Positions 20,254-31,274 of a stretch of 33,995 nucleotides of DNA are shown piece by piece (position 1 is the stretch's first letter; the number at the start of each line of letters is the position of its first letter). The translations under genes were made by a program, and so were the position numbers. The stretch covers positions 1 through 33,995 of the forward strand of contig JABYQS010000301.1 in NCBI GenBank assembly GCA_022592435.1, written 5' to 3'. A model generated the notes under the pieces. It had not been told where the DNA came from, did not search any database, and saw only the letters and a list, made by a program, of their open reading frames with translations. The DNA comes from Cerioporus squamosus. Lineage: Eukaryota; Basidiomycota; Agaricomycetes; Polyporales; Polyporaceae.

Positions 20254-21779
20254 ATGCACCCTGCGCTCCTCATAGACGAAGTCCTCCAGCTCATCTTCGA
20301 CTTCTGCTCCGACCTACCGGACACCGAGCCGAAACGGACGTACGCACAGCTGGCACGATGCTGTAGGGCGTGGAAGGATCCAGCGCTGGACAGGTTGTGG
20401 GACCGGTTGAATGGGGTGGGACCTCTGCTGGCTCTAGTGGCCAAACAGGATGAAGCGGTACGTTCTTGAGTTACTCGGGAGACTCTACAAAGCAGAAGTG
20501 GCAGAGAGTTCGTGCCTACTGACGAATGACTCGGCCCTAGGTCGCCCCAGGTACTTCAGTGCTGCGCACGTACGCTGACCGCGTCAAGAGGATAGCCCAC
20601 CATGACGGGCTGAAGAATGCGCCTACTCTCCAGGTGCCCCCTACCGTCTTTCCCCGCCTGGAGTCAGTCGCGCTCTCCTTCCAAGGCTGTATGATTCCGC
20701 ATCAGTGGGCGCTGTCCCCTTTCCTGCAGCACGTCTCCGTCAACGTGGGCTTCAGTCGCGACATGCAGGAAGTGCTCGACCGGAGCAATGCTGCCGCACG
20801 ACTCCTCCACCGCATTCACCTTCACGCGCCCAGCCTCCGCTCGCTGCAGGTCCGCGGTCGCATGACAGACCTGCTGAACGCAGCTGTCGCGTCGTTCACC
20901 CAACTCCGGAGCCTCACCATCCACGGAAACAGTTCCCTCGCCCCGGAGACGTTCGCCGCACTCGCGACGTTTCCTAACCTCCAGTCCCTCGAGGTGCACG
21001 CCAGCCACCTGCAAGCGGACGCGTTTCTGGAAACCGTCAGCGCGGGGACTCCTTGCTTCCCTGCGCTCAAGGAGCTCAGCATCCGCACCGGGGGCGACCT
21101 TCTGTCCGCGGTGCTCTCCCGTATGCCCACCGGCGTCCTCGCCAAGCTGCACCTCGACATGGACGAGTGCGTCCGCGGACCCTCATACATGAAGCCAGTC
21201 TTCGCTCTCATCGCCCAGAAGGCTTCAACGAGCCTGCAGGAGCTCCACGTCGAGGACCGCACGGACATCGAAGACTTGGAGATCCCCTCGCGGCCGGAGG
21301 AGACGCCACACTGGTACACCCCCGATGTCCTCGCTCCTCTGGGCCGCATGAAGCACCTGCAGCGCTTCGTACTGCGCGACGCGGACTTGAGCGACGCGTC
21401 CCTTGAGACGCTGTCGAAATGGTGGCCCGCACTGGCGCACTTGGACCTCGGGACGTACGACTCCGAGACGCATGCGCCCGCGTGGAAGGCCCGGTTGACA
21501 CCCGCCGCGTATGGCGTGGTCGCAAAGGCGTTCCCGTGCTTGGAGAGCCTGTCGCTTCCTGCGCTCCCTCCGACTGGCGGCGTCGACAGCCAGAAGCCTC
21601 AGAAGGTGCTGAGGTCCTTGACGCTTGGTGAGGTGCTGGACCCGTCTGCAGATGCCGCCGCGGCGGTGGATACGATCCTCATGATGTTCCCGTCCATACG
21701 TTACTTGGACTGCCCTACTAATGAGGTCACGGAGCGGTTTGAGACCGTCGTCCGTGGCTGTCGACGAATTCCTGTCTAG
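20254..21779 (+). CDS. F-box-like protein with LRR-type repeats
   Basis: It probably acts as a substrate adaptor of an SCF ubiquitin ligase; the target is unknown. Exons 20254-20457 and 20541-21779 join in phase across an 83-nt intron, giving 480 residues. The F-box-like start is ALLIDEVLQLIFDFCSDLPD followed by YAQLARCCRAWKDPALDRLW, a clear F-box pattern. The second exon holds about ten leucine-rich strands (LESVALSFQG, LRSLQVRG, LRSLTIHGN, LQSLEVHASH, LKELSIRTG, LQELHVED, LQRFVLRDAD, LAHLDLGTY, LESLSLPALP). These predict a solenoid. The C-terminus ends in a short basic stretch. It is similar in layout and size to the gene at 10814-12339 but not closely similar in sequence. The start was chosen because MHPALLIDE is the first ATG before the F-box. 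Confidence 0.85.
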
Positions 21780-22402
21780 ATTATTTAGACGACATACACG
21801 TAGACATAGAACTTAGAGGACACCGATTAGATATCTAGACACGATACCCCGTCCTTTTAGAGATGTTCGTTTCTTGCTGCGATCCCCTTTAGATTATATG
21901 CAGGTGTATCACTCGGACTCTGCGGTGATGAGCAGGCACCACCGCTGTTTTCTCGACTGAAACGTCAGGCTTCGTTGCTATCATACGAAGTGGCTTGGGA
22001 TTGCGCTCTCGAGATAGCAGCAGTCCACTTTGTGGAAGAATATCATGAGCGGTCGTTCTGACCTCTTCCATAAGGTTGAGCATAGACGCTGTCGCTCGCA
22101 ATGCAGACGACGAGCCTTTCTGAGAACTGCGACCTCAGTCACAGTGATTCTGAACGGCATGATGTCCCAGAGCTGCATCTATATAGTGAAGTCTACTGCA
22201 GTGCGGTGCACAGGCGTCGTCATGAATACATTTGGAACAATGGTGCCCTGTTACTAGGCAAAGTGTCAAATGCCTCCACCGCGGCACGTTGAGGACCAAC
22301 ACGGATTCATCAGATTGAGTGATTAGAACAAGTAGACTACAACATTCCAGTAGATCGACCAATGGTATATACAACTCTACACATGTACAATGCACAGGAC
22401 AT
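21780..22402. other. Convergent intergenic region between F-box gene and DNMT5-like gene
   Basis: About 620 bases between two stop codons on opposite strands, AT-richer than the flanking exons. It should hold both transcription terminators. No gene recognised. Confidence 0.5.
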
Positions 22403-25400
22403 CTACTGCACCTTCTGTTTGGTGCGCTGCTCGAAGATCTCGACGTCGATCGTGTTCATGCTGAAGAATCGCCAGATATTGACGTGCTTCACCTGACCAT
22501 AACGCCTGAGACGACCAATAGCTTGCGTCTCGCATGCGTCGTAGATCTCCTGCGTCGGCGCGAGGAGCGGAGAGAGGAAGATGGCGTGGTTGGCAGATGT
22601 GAGGTTTGCACCACTGGCGCTCTCGTCCATGACGTTGAGCAGGAGGACGCGCTCCTTGCTGTCGTTCTGGAACTTCTCGAGGTTCTTGCTCTTCATCGAC
22701 GCAGAGCCTTTGATCTCGAGGAAAGCGATACCGTTTGCTTGGAGTGCCTCGGCGACCTTGGCGGTGAGGTCGGGGAACTGGACGAAGATGAGGACGCGCT
22801 CTTGCTTGGGGATGGTTTTCCTGTGAGCCGAGAGTAGCGAGTCAGCCACGTTTCAGGAATGCATTTGCGAATAAGACGTACTTAATGAGGTCGATGACCT
22901 TCTCCAACTTGAGCCCATAGTGCTTACCACGACCGTCTCGCGCCTCGTCATCAACACCGAGCGTGTCGCCCTTGACGACGTTGAGCACACGAGCAGCGGC
23001 CCTGCAAGCACCGGATGCAGCGTACACACACTCCTCCCTCTCGGCGCACGCCTTGACACAGTCGTAGCAGCCCATGTGACCACAAGACGAGAGGACAGCA
23101 ATGTTCTCGACAGGGACCTCCTTGGCATCGCAGCTGGGACAATGAACAACCGGCGGGACGTCCGCTTGCTTCTGCAGGTCGCGGACGACGGTGAAGTACC
23201 GGAGGGAACGGAAACGGCCAACGAGCTCCTTCGTGATCCGTCGAATCTCGTGTGTTTGCTCACGATGGTCCCAAATGAGGTCCTTGATGGCCTTCGGGAT
23301 GTCCGAATCGTCCTTGCGGGCGCCCTTCTTCAGCCCATCGCTGATCTTGTTCGTAACGGGCTTGAGAGGGCCAGCAACGCCCGCCTCGTCAAGGAGGGCT
23401 TGGACAGCCTCCGTTGCGTCCTTGTCGCCTACGCCTTCTGTCCGAGTGACGCGGACGTACTCGCGGAAAAGGGACTCCTCGGGGACTTTGCCAATCTTCT
23501 TCTCCATCTTGACAGCGTCGTGAAGTTTCTTGAGGAGCTCTTTCTTGCAATCGTCAAGCTGCTTCTTGCGCTCCTGCACGATGACTTCGCAAGCCTTCAT
23601 TGCGTTCTCCTTGTCGGAGGTCTCAAGTTCGAAGTGCGAGCAACGCTTCAGCAGCGCCTCTTCCGCAGTACTATGTTGCTCTCATCAGTGCACTGTCTCA
23701 CCGCCGTCACCAACAGTGCTTACCTGCTGTCGCCGAGGGCCTGAGCAAGACGCTTTTCCCGGTCGCTCTCGCTCTTCCTGCCCCGCTTGACCGTCATATC
23801 GATGGCCCGTAGGTAGTGCTCTAGCTCCAGGTAGATAGCACGCTCGGCAGCGGGCAAGGCAACCTTTTGGATCTCTTGACCCCACGAGATTTCATCGATC
23901 TCGGCGACGTTCTGCACCGTCTGGGGTCAGGGACACGGCATGTCGAAGTTGAACTTGCACTCACCTGTCGAACGAACTGATTCAGGAAGGTCTGCCCAAG
24001 CTGATGGCGATGTGCGTGCCACTCCCAGCTGTGGACTTCACGGAAGGAGTGGAACTTCTCGACAGCTGCATGGCTTCTCAGTACTAGGGAAGCAAGCAGG
24101 TGAATACCAGTCATCCGTACCTGTCTGCTCGCGCTTTCGCTTCTTGACCTGCAACGACTGACCCTCGTTGTCGTCGTCAATACCGAGGTGGATGTTCAGG
24201 AAGGCGGAGATGGTTTTCAGTGCGCCGAAGTCGTGGATGGGCGGTGTACCGGAAAGGACCCAATGCCGTTCGGCGTTCAGTCTTGTCACCATGGACAGCA
24301 CCTTACCGTCGAGGTATGTGTACTCGTCGACGATCTTCCTGGCGAAGTGGAACATCTCGAGAGGGGGCGCCTGCATCTGCGTCCAGTCCCTCCTCACGGC
24401 AGTCGACTTCAGCTTCCAAGGATCCGAGTCCTCGCGCCGCTTCTTCTCCTTCGGCGGCTTGACCTCGGTCTTACGCTTCTTCGCAGGCTGCTTCTTGCCT
24501 TTGCCAACGGGCTTTGACTCCTCGTCGTCCTCATCGACGTCCATGGCGTCTTCAGACTCAGACGTCGCGGGGGCGGATTTAGTCTTCTTCGCAGGGGCGC
24601 GTTTCTTCGGAGCCGCCTTGCCCTTCTTCGGCCTCTCGTCAGCGTCCGACTCATCGTACGTCTCAGCGTCCAGCTCTTCGTCCTCCTCTTCGCTCGCCTC
24701 GAAATCTGACCCTTCGTAGTCGGAGTCGTCAGAAGCCTTGGATCGCTTCGCAGGACGCTTCTTAGCAGCAGCCTTGCCCTTGCCCTTCTTGGGCAGCTCC
24801 TCTGCACTCTCCTCGTCGTCGGAGATGACGATCGCCTTCCGTTTGACTGCGCGGCGAGCACGGGGAGCATCCGAGTCTTCGTCAGCGTCGGGCTCGGCCT
24901 CAGACGTGGGTGGTGCAGTAGCGACACTGGAAGCAGGAGACAAACGACGCTTGGGAGGAACAGGAATGACGACTTCGACCGTCAAGCCAGTCCGAGGGCT
25001 GACGTTCTTCGAAGGGCCGGCCTTGGCAGAGGATTGCTTCTTGGGGGCAGCTGCCTTCTTGGGCTTCGACGCAGCCAACTCATCCTCGGACTCTTGCTTC
25101 GTCTTCGACTGCTCGACCTCCTCAGCCGCGTCGCGGTAGGACTTGCCCTTGAGCCGCTTGGTGGGAACCAAGAGCTGCGCCGCCTCATCTGGAGCAGGAT
25201 CAGCGGGAGCCGTCAGACGTGCGTATCAAACTCTACTCACCGATCTTGCGACCTTCCTTGATCTGCTCCATAACCACGGAGGGACCCTGGTCCTCGTCTC
25301 TCAAACGCTCGACCTGCTCCTGCAAGCCCTTGAGCGTTATGTCCAACCGTGCATCGAAGAACCGTCCATCCTGGATCGGAAGCTCGCCGGCGCCGGCGAA

Positions 25401-28400
25401 TGCTTCCAGATTGTCCTGGTAGACTTGGCTCCTGAACAGGTTTGACGCTACGATGACGATATCGGCCTCCATCACGTCCTCGATCTTCAGCGAGTTGACG
25501 TTCGACGCGGTGTGCAGCGTGTGGACGGTGAACCGCTTGCCAGTGAATTTGCGGACTTCGGATTCCCACTGACGCGTCAAGTGCGGAGGGACGATGATGA
25601 GAGTGGCCTTCGTCGCGATGTATCCCTTCATGTCCCGGACCTGCTTGAACTCCTTCTTGACGTCTGCGGCGGCGCAGTCAATGAGTCCCAGAGAGATCGC
25701 CGTCTTGCCGTAACCGACCTCGTCAGCGAGGACACCTCCGCGGATGTGGTGAGGACGCTGTGCGCGGCCCTCCGCACGCCAGCCAAGGGGCTCAAGGATG
25801 GCCTCCGAGATCTCCTCCTCAATGAACGGAGGGGCCGTCTTTGACTCCTGCTGGAGCATCCATGTCAGTGAGCGGAGCTGCTCGGGACGAAGAGGCTTGG
25901 TGAAGCTCGGGGGCTGCGCGTGTTCCTTGTCCTGCCTGTTGCTCTCGAGCTTGAACTTCGGGAAGACCAGCTTGACGGCAGGCGTGAAGTCCGTATCCAG
26001 GCGCCACGACAGGGACGCGGGTTCCGTGCGGCCAGAAGTCGGTAGACGGGAGAGAGCACGGTGCATGAGCGATGTAATGTTGACACCGATGCGGACAATG
26101 CCGAGGCCCTCTTCATCGACCTTGAGTTGCGTGACGAACGGTGCCGGACGACGCTTGAGACTGCGCTCGTACTCTCCGGCCTGAATCGTGTCCTCGAAGG
26201 CGGCAATTCGCTTCTTGACCTTGGTCCAGCGGATGTCAGGCGACACGGGCGCGCACCGGTGGCAGTGGATATGACCGTTGCCACACTCCGCCGTCTGCCA
26301 GTCGTTGAACTGGCCGTCGATGTTACGGATGCGCTCGACGAGCCACGCGAGTGACTTAAACGTAGAGCGTTCGTGAACTTTGTCAACTTCCAACCAGTTG
26401 CCGCGAGGCCACTCAGGGCCGGCCTGCTCGCCAAGAGGAACGCGGCAGACGAGGAGGGCAGTGGCACTCCTGCACGCATCCTGGGAAACGTCTATGGAGA
26501 TGCCTTCCGAGGGGGTAGCGAAGACAGCATCCTTGCCAGACGCAGGCTGGACAGGCATCGATCAGCATGTTCTGCGACACACAAGTCGGCGTGGAGAACC
26601 TACCATCAGCTTCACCGCCGATGCCTCGACCCACTTGCAAGGGATCAAGCACTTGACAGTCTGCGTGCCCTCCACATCCGACTGCCGCCACTTCGGCTCT
26701 AGCATAGCGATGATAGGCCGACTCTCGCCATACTCATACCGCCGGGTGCTCGTCGAGAACACGAACGAATCACCGCTCGGCTCCCCACAACGCGTCGGGT
26801 CAAGCAACAGGAAGATAGGAGGGAGGTTGCCGTCCTGCGTCGTCTGCTCGCGCTTGTGTAACGCCGAGTTCGCAGTGCCGCACTTGTCGATGAGCGTATA
26901 CACACCCGAGATATCGCGATCGAATAACGAGCGCTGGTCCTCGGGCACGCTGACCTCGAGCCGGGCGTGCACCTCCTTGTTCCTGAATTCGTCACCCGTC
27001 AGGCCAAGCTTCTGCTCCCATGACGGCACGAGCTCGCTGCTGCCCTCGATGGTGATGTCGACTTTAGCCACAGACGGTAGGGCGAACTCCCAGCGTCCAG
27101 AGAAGAGACCATTCGAGCAGACGAAGCGGCCGACGGGGAGCTCGAGGATCTTCCGGATCTCGGCGTTAGCGGGTTCGTCCTCTTCAGGGAAGGCAAAGAA
27201 CCGCCACTCGGGCTGTTTAGGATGCAGGGACAGCTCGAGCTTCGCGGTGGGTGACTGGTACACGACCGACCAGGTTTCCTGACGCTTCGGCTCAACGAAC
27301 CTAAGCTCCTTCTCCTTTGCGCGAAGAACGGCTGCACGCCATCCCGTCCAACGCGATCCGGACGTTTCGACGTCATTCGATTCAGCGAGCTTGTTGAGAA
27401 GCTCCTCTGAGACGTCTGTGAGGGTCAGGGACATGGGTAAGAGCGCCTTCAGGTCCTTCTCGAAGGCCGAGGGCGAGAGTCGTGGGTGTGCCTCGAGGTC
27501 GATGGGCTGGTAGTTGTGCTCCGGACGTCCACCACACTTGACACATGCCGTCGAGTCGCAGTCCTCGCAACGCTGGAGCGTCCTGTCAGTCATGTCTTTG
27601 CGGCCCTCGCAGACACATAGCCGTGCGCTGCGGTGCGCCTCCTCCAAAAGGCCTTCCAGCGACAACTTCGATGCCGACGCCGCCAGATTCAAAGGCTTCT
27701 GCTCGAGTTGCTCCTCGCCCGCGATGTGCGCCCCGACATCTGTGGCAGGCGCGTCTACCTCCATGACATCGTCGTCGTCGTGGTCCTTGCCCTTCGATAC
27801 CTCTACGGCCATGGAATCCTCGTGATGCTGCTCGTATGTCATATCGTCCGAGCCATGTTTGAGGAGCTTCTTGCCGACTACCAACGCGGACATGATGCAC
27901 GCGCCAACCACTGTCGTTGACATTGCGTTACCGGCGAGGTCGGCGAGCTGATCCTCCGTTTCGCGAGTGAGCAAGAGCTCGTTCACGGGGAGACCTTGCA
28001 TCGAGAGCGCTTCAAGACCAACCATGGGTCCTCCACGATTGGTGATGTACGGGATCATCGAAGGCGTCAAGCACGGGCAAATGCCCGGCTTGCTCGAGCC
28101 CGTGGATCGGTCCACATTCTGAGACAAGTTCCAGACTTGCCTGTCGGACAACATAGGCATTAGTCACGGAAAACCGAGTGGTTCGAAAAATAACCTACGT
28201 TTTGAAAGATGGGTCAACCCCTTTCTTCGCTGAACGCAAGAGACTGATGTCCATAAGGTCCCAGACGCGCTCGACTTGGCCAACGCCCCAGTCATTCCAT
28301 GCGAAGTCGGGCATCTTGCAGAAACCGCCTAAAGGCAGCATGTCAGCGCATTGAAGCTCAAATGAAACTGGAGGTGCGTACCTTCTTCCCAGCTCGTCAG

Positions 28401-29575
28401 TGGACGCTTAGTGCCCAGTTGCTCCTCCAACCGTGCACGCTGATGACGGCTTTCGCAACGACCCCAGTCGGTCCGTCCTCTTGGGGCGCCAACGCCGTTG
28501 TAAGCTTCATTCGCAAGCTTTTGTCTTGCTTGATGAATACGGGGGTCGTCTGTGGGGAGGAGAAACGCGTCAAGCGTCGACGAGGCCGGGCGCTTGAGCT
28601 TTTGGAGCTTGTTCTTCCACGCGTCGGGGAGGTTGGACCGCTTCTGGTCGACCGCGAGGAGGTACACACGGGTTCGCGTGTGAGGAATGTAGAACGTCTT
28701 GGTATCTACTCGGAGATACTCGGCACTGTAGCCCGTCCGCTCGAAGTAGTCGACTACCTTGGGCCAAGGCGCGCCGCAGACGTTCTCGAGAATGACGAGG
28801 GGTGGACGGTGATTCTTGACCCAGGACATCATGCCACGGAACGTCCTACCGGATTCACCGTTCGCGTCGATGTCTTGCTTCTCGTTGTTGAGGTTGGAGT
28901 AGTCGACACAAGATGTCCCTGCGACGAGGAGGTCGACATCGCCCGGAACAGGTGCCAGACCACCATACGCGGTGGTTCTAGAGAAGAGCAATATGAACAC
29001 GCGAGCAATTGCAGTGAAACCTCATACTCACGCCTCATCCTCTCCAAGCTCGCACACATCACGGAACAGAATGGGGGGTTGAAAGTTCCTCTCGATATAG
29101 GCTTGCTTGAACGGCTCGATTTCGCAAGAGAAGACGTGTTCCCATTCAAGCGACACGCCGAATTGTTCAAGGATGTTCTGCGTGATGAGGTTCAATGCCA
29201 AAAGCGGAGACTCGGTGCCGGAACACATAGTTGCGACGCGCATCTTGCGGCCCTTCAGGTGCTCAGCCACGGCTTTGATCTCGGGGATGTGGGAGACGAG
29301 GTCGGAGAATATGGCGGGGATGTCATGGATAGGCGGGAGGTCTGAGTTCTCGATACCACTGCCCTTTACCTGCTCCTCATCAGCATCTCCTGCGTCAGGG
29401 TCAGAGGGGTCGTCCTCCACCGGCTTGTCGTCAGCAGGCGGCTCGTCGTCAGACTTGTCGCCATCGACTTTGTCGTCGTTGGACTTGCTTGACTCCCCTG
29501 TCTTCTTGGGTTTACCAAAGAAAGACGTTATGGGCTTCTGCCCGTTTGCTTTGACGCCTTCGACGCGGGAGGCAT
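22403..29575 (-). CDS. DNMT5: DNMT5-type DNA (cytosine-5) methyltransferase fused to RING-like and SNF2 ATPase domains
   Basis: DNMT5 enzymes are ATP-dependent maintenance CpG methyltransferases of the nucleus, best known from Cryptococcus. Ten exons: 29575-29032, 28977-28382, 28328-28199, 28140-26604, 26546-25241, 25188-24121, 24065-23965, 23920-23724, 23670-22882 and 22820-22403. Phase closes throughout except for one base missing just after the ATG (near 29541), giving 2,228 residues if restored. Order: PIP box QKPITSFF at 13-20; acidic linker; methyltransferase with motif I around 113-123, catalytic Cys205 in TSCVDYS, ENV at 246-248, and GNAM at 494-497; cysteine cluster C599-C626 (CxC, CxxC, CxxC). 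Then SNF2 with DEVGYGKT ending about 1218, DEYT at 1659, HWVLSGTPP, RING-like cysteines about 2004-2031 (CPSC, CGHMGCYDC), and the helicase C lobe ending in QAIGRLRRYGQ. Residues about 1385-1635 are a Lys/Asp/Glu/Ser-rich insert with basic clusters. No chromodomain is visible. The motors and catalytic motifs look intact. Confidence 0.93.
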
Positions 29576-29875
29576 AGTGAGGGGAGAGGAGGGGAAGAGG
29601 AAGAGGGAGGGGATGGTGGTGGGTCAGCAAACAGTACGCGACGCGAGCGAGGCGCCAGACCGGGAGTCACGTTCACGTTGTGTCACGCGTGACTCATCGC
29701 GTGTTCACTTCGTGCTGCGCTGACCTGTGGGCGCTTCCTGCGTTTGCTTCCCACCTTGACCCAGAGCTGGGCCGTCAGCGGGGTCTGTATACGAAGTTGT
29801 GGTCCGGTCTTTTGGTCTCTACGAAAGTCCGAACATCTTCTGACTTGCAACAGCTTGTCTCCAGGGATTGTCAAC
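29576..29875. promoter_or_regulatory. Bidirectional promoter between DNMT5 and lipid phosphatase genes
   Basis: 300 bases between two divergent start codons. On the DNMT5 side a purine-rich stretch on the plus strand (29580-29612) is a polypyrimidine tract on the coding strand, typical of fungal promoters near the transcription start. A short ATG reading MSHA then stop (minus strand, near 29702-29688) could be an upstream ORF in the DNMT5 leader. TGACTCC/GAGTCA-like strings at about 29665-29695 resemble bZIP sites; this is a visual match only. Confidence 0.45.
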
Positions 29876-31116
29876 ATGCCAAGAGGCCCTTTGATACCTG
29901 GATTGCCAAGCGGCTTGATGGAATATTTCCACCGAGATAGCTTCGATTTTGTGGACCGCGCATATTTGGTTGACTGGTGAGACTTACGATCGGTTTGGCA
30001 TTTTCATTGACCTTCCTCGGCTTTTACGCAGGGTCATCTCCAGCTTGATGTGGTTCGCAGGGTGGTTAATCAAGAGACTTCCACCTTTTGAGCGCGACTT
30101 CAGCACGAAGGACCCGCTCATAGATCACAAGCATCGACCAAACCAGTCAGTCTCCCGACCTGCAAGCGACCTCTCAGACTGACGACAGTGCATCTGCAGA
30201 ATCAGCGGTAGACTTCAACTGGACCCTGGCTTTCGTAGTGCCCGTCGCGATCACCGTCGTGGTCGGATTGCTACGCCGCTCCGCGCATGAGGTCCACCAC
30301 AGCCTTCTCGCACTCTACTCGGGAAGGTTGGTCTCATCTCATACTGATGTTGCCTCACACTGATATTTCATAGAGGACTGTGCGCCCTCGTCACCGAAGC
30401 TCTCAAGAATAGGATAGGTGAGTTTGTCGTGCAGTACGGAGTTTCCCTTACGATCTAACAGGATCCCCTAGGTCGTCTGCGACCAGACTTCCTCGACCGT
30501 TGCAAGTGGGACAAGGCTCTCAAGGCCTGCGCGGGGTACGTCTCTTGTTCCTCAAACGGTCAGAGTGCTCAAGTGCTGACGACATGCATAGGAAAGCCGA
30601 GTCAGTACTGGACGGTCGCCGCTCGTTCCCTTCAGGTCACTCCTCGACCGCGTTCGCTGGGATGACCTTCCTCTCTCTCTGGATTGCAGGCTTCTCCGGG
30701 GCGTGGTGTCTATCTCAGCCTGTGCCCGGCGGGTCACTTCTCAGCAGCAAGCTCGCGAGATTGACACTCTCCCTTCTTCCGCTCGCATTTGCGACGTGGG
30801 TCGCTGTGTCCCGCGTGGAAGATTACGTAGGTTCCAATCCCAACGATGACCTCGTGATGCACCCTACTCAATATGTTTGCGCTTGCAGCGACACCACAAA
30901 GAGGATGTGATCGTCGGCAGCCTCATAGGCATCGCTTCCGCAACGATCTGCTACCTCATCTACTGGCCGAACCCCTTCTCATATCAGACACACACTGCCC
31001 GAATCGTGTATGGCGTGCCAGATGCAGACATCGGCCGGACAAGACGACCAATACCGGAGCGATATGGATACGAGCTGACGGGGATGGAAAACGAGCATGC
31101 AGAGCAGAGTGTATGA
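29876..31116 (+). CDS. PAP2-family lipid phosphate phosphatase (DPP1/LPP1 type, diacylglycerol pyrophosphate phosphatase)
   Basis: This is an integral membrane enzyme that removes phosphate from phosphatidate, diacylglycerol pyrophosphate or related lipids. Seven exons close in phase: 29876-29976, 30032-30145, 30189-30326, 30374-30417, 30472-30535, 30592-30826 and 30889-31116. They total 924 nt, or 307 residues. All three signature motifs are intact: KX6RP with Lys129 and Arg136-Pro137 (KNRIGRLRP), PSGHS at 167-171, and SRX5HX3D with Ser227, Arg228, His234 and Asp238. Upstream blocks FERDFSTKDPLIDHKH and HEVHHSLLALYSGRG match this subfamily. About six hydrophobic segments are visible. The ATG at 29876 (CAACATGCC) opens MPRGPLIPG. 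The second intron, 30146-30188, is 43 nt, the shortest in the window. The C-terminal 40 residues are hydrophilic. Exact lipid substrate unknown. Confidence 0.92.
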
Positions 31117-31274
31117 ATTCGAGAAGGAGAGATTACACGAACTCTCCTGATTGTGACCTGTCCACATTTCAACGTACTAACTCCATGCTATCGTGTGTGG
31201 GCGATGATGAAGGATACTGATGCAGAAAGATGACGATATGATGTGCTACAGGAGAAACGATCCAACAATGGAGA

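Noticed and set aside
20664..21349. Minus-strand open frames opposite the second F-box gene
   Set aside because: Mirror images of a leucine-rich GC-rich coding strand; no motif and no splice logic.
22920..23744. 274-codon open frame on the plus strand
   Set aside because: Antisense shadow of the SNF2/RING exon of DNMT5; no family motif.
28299..29345. 348-codon open frame on the plus strand
   Set aside because: It lies antisense to the methyltransferase exons, has shadow composition (Val/Glu/Leu/Arg-rich) and no motif; the minus strand carries all conserved DNMT motifs with closing splice phases.
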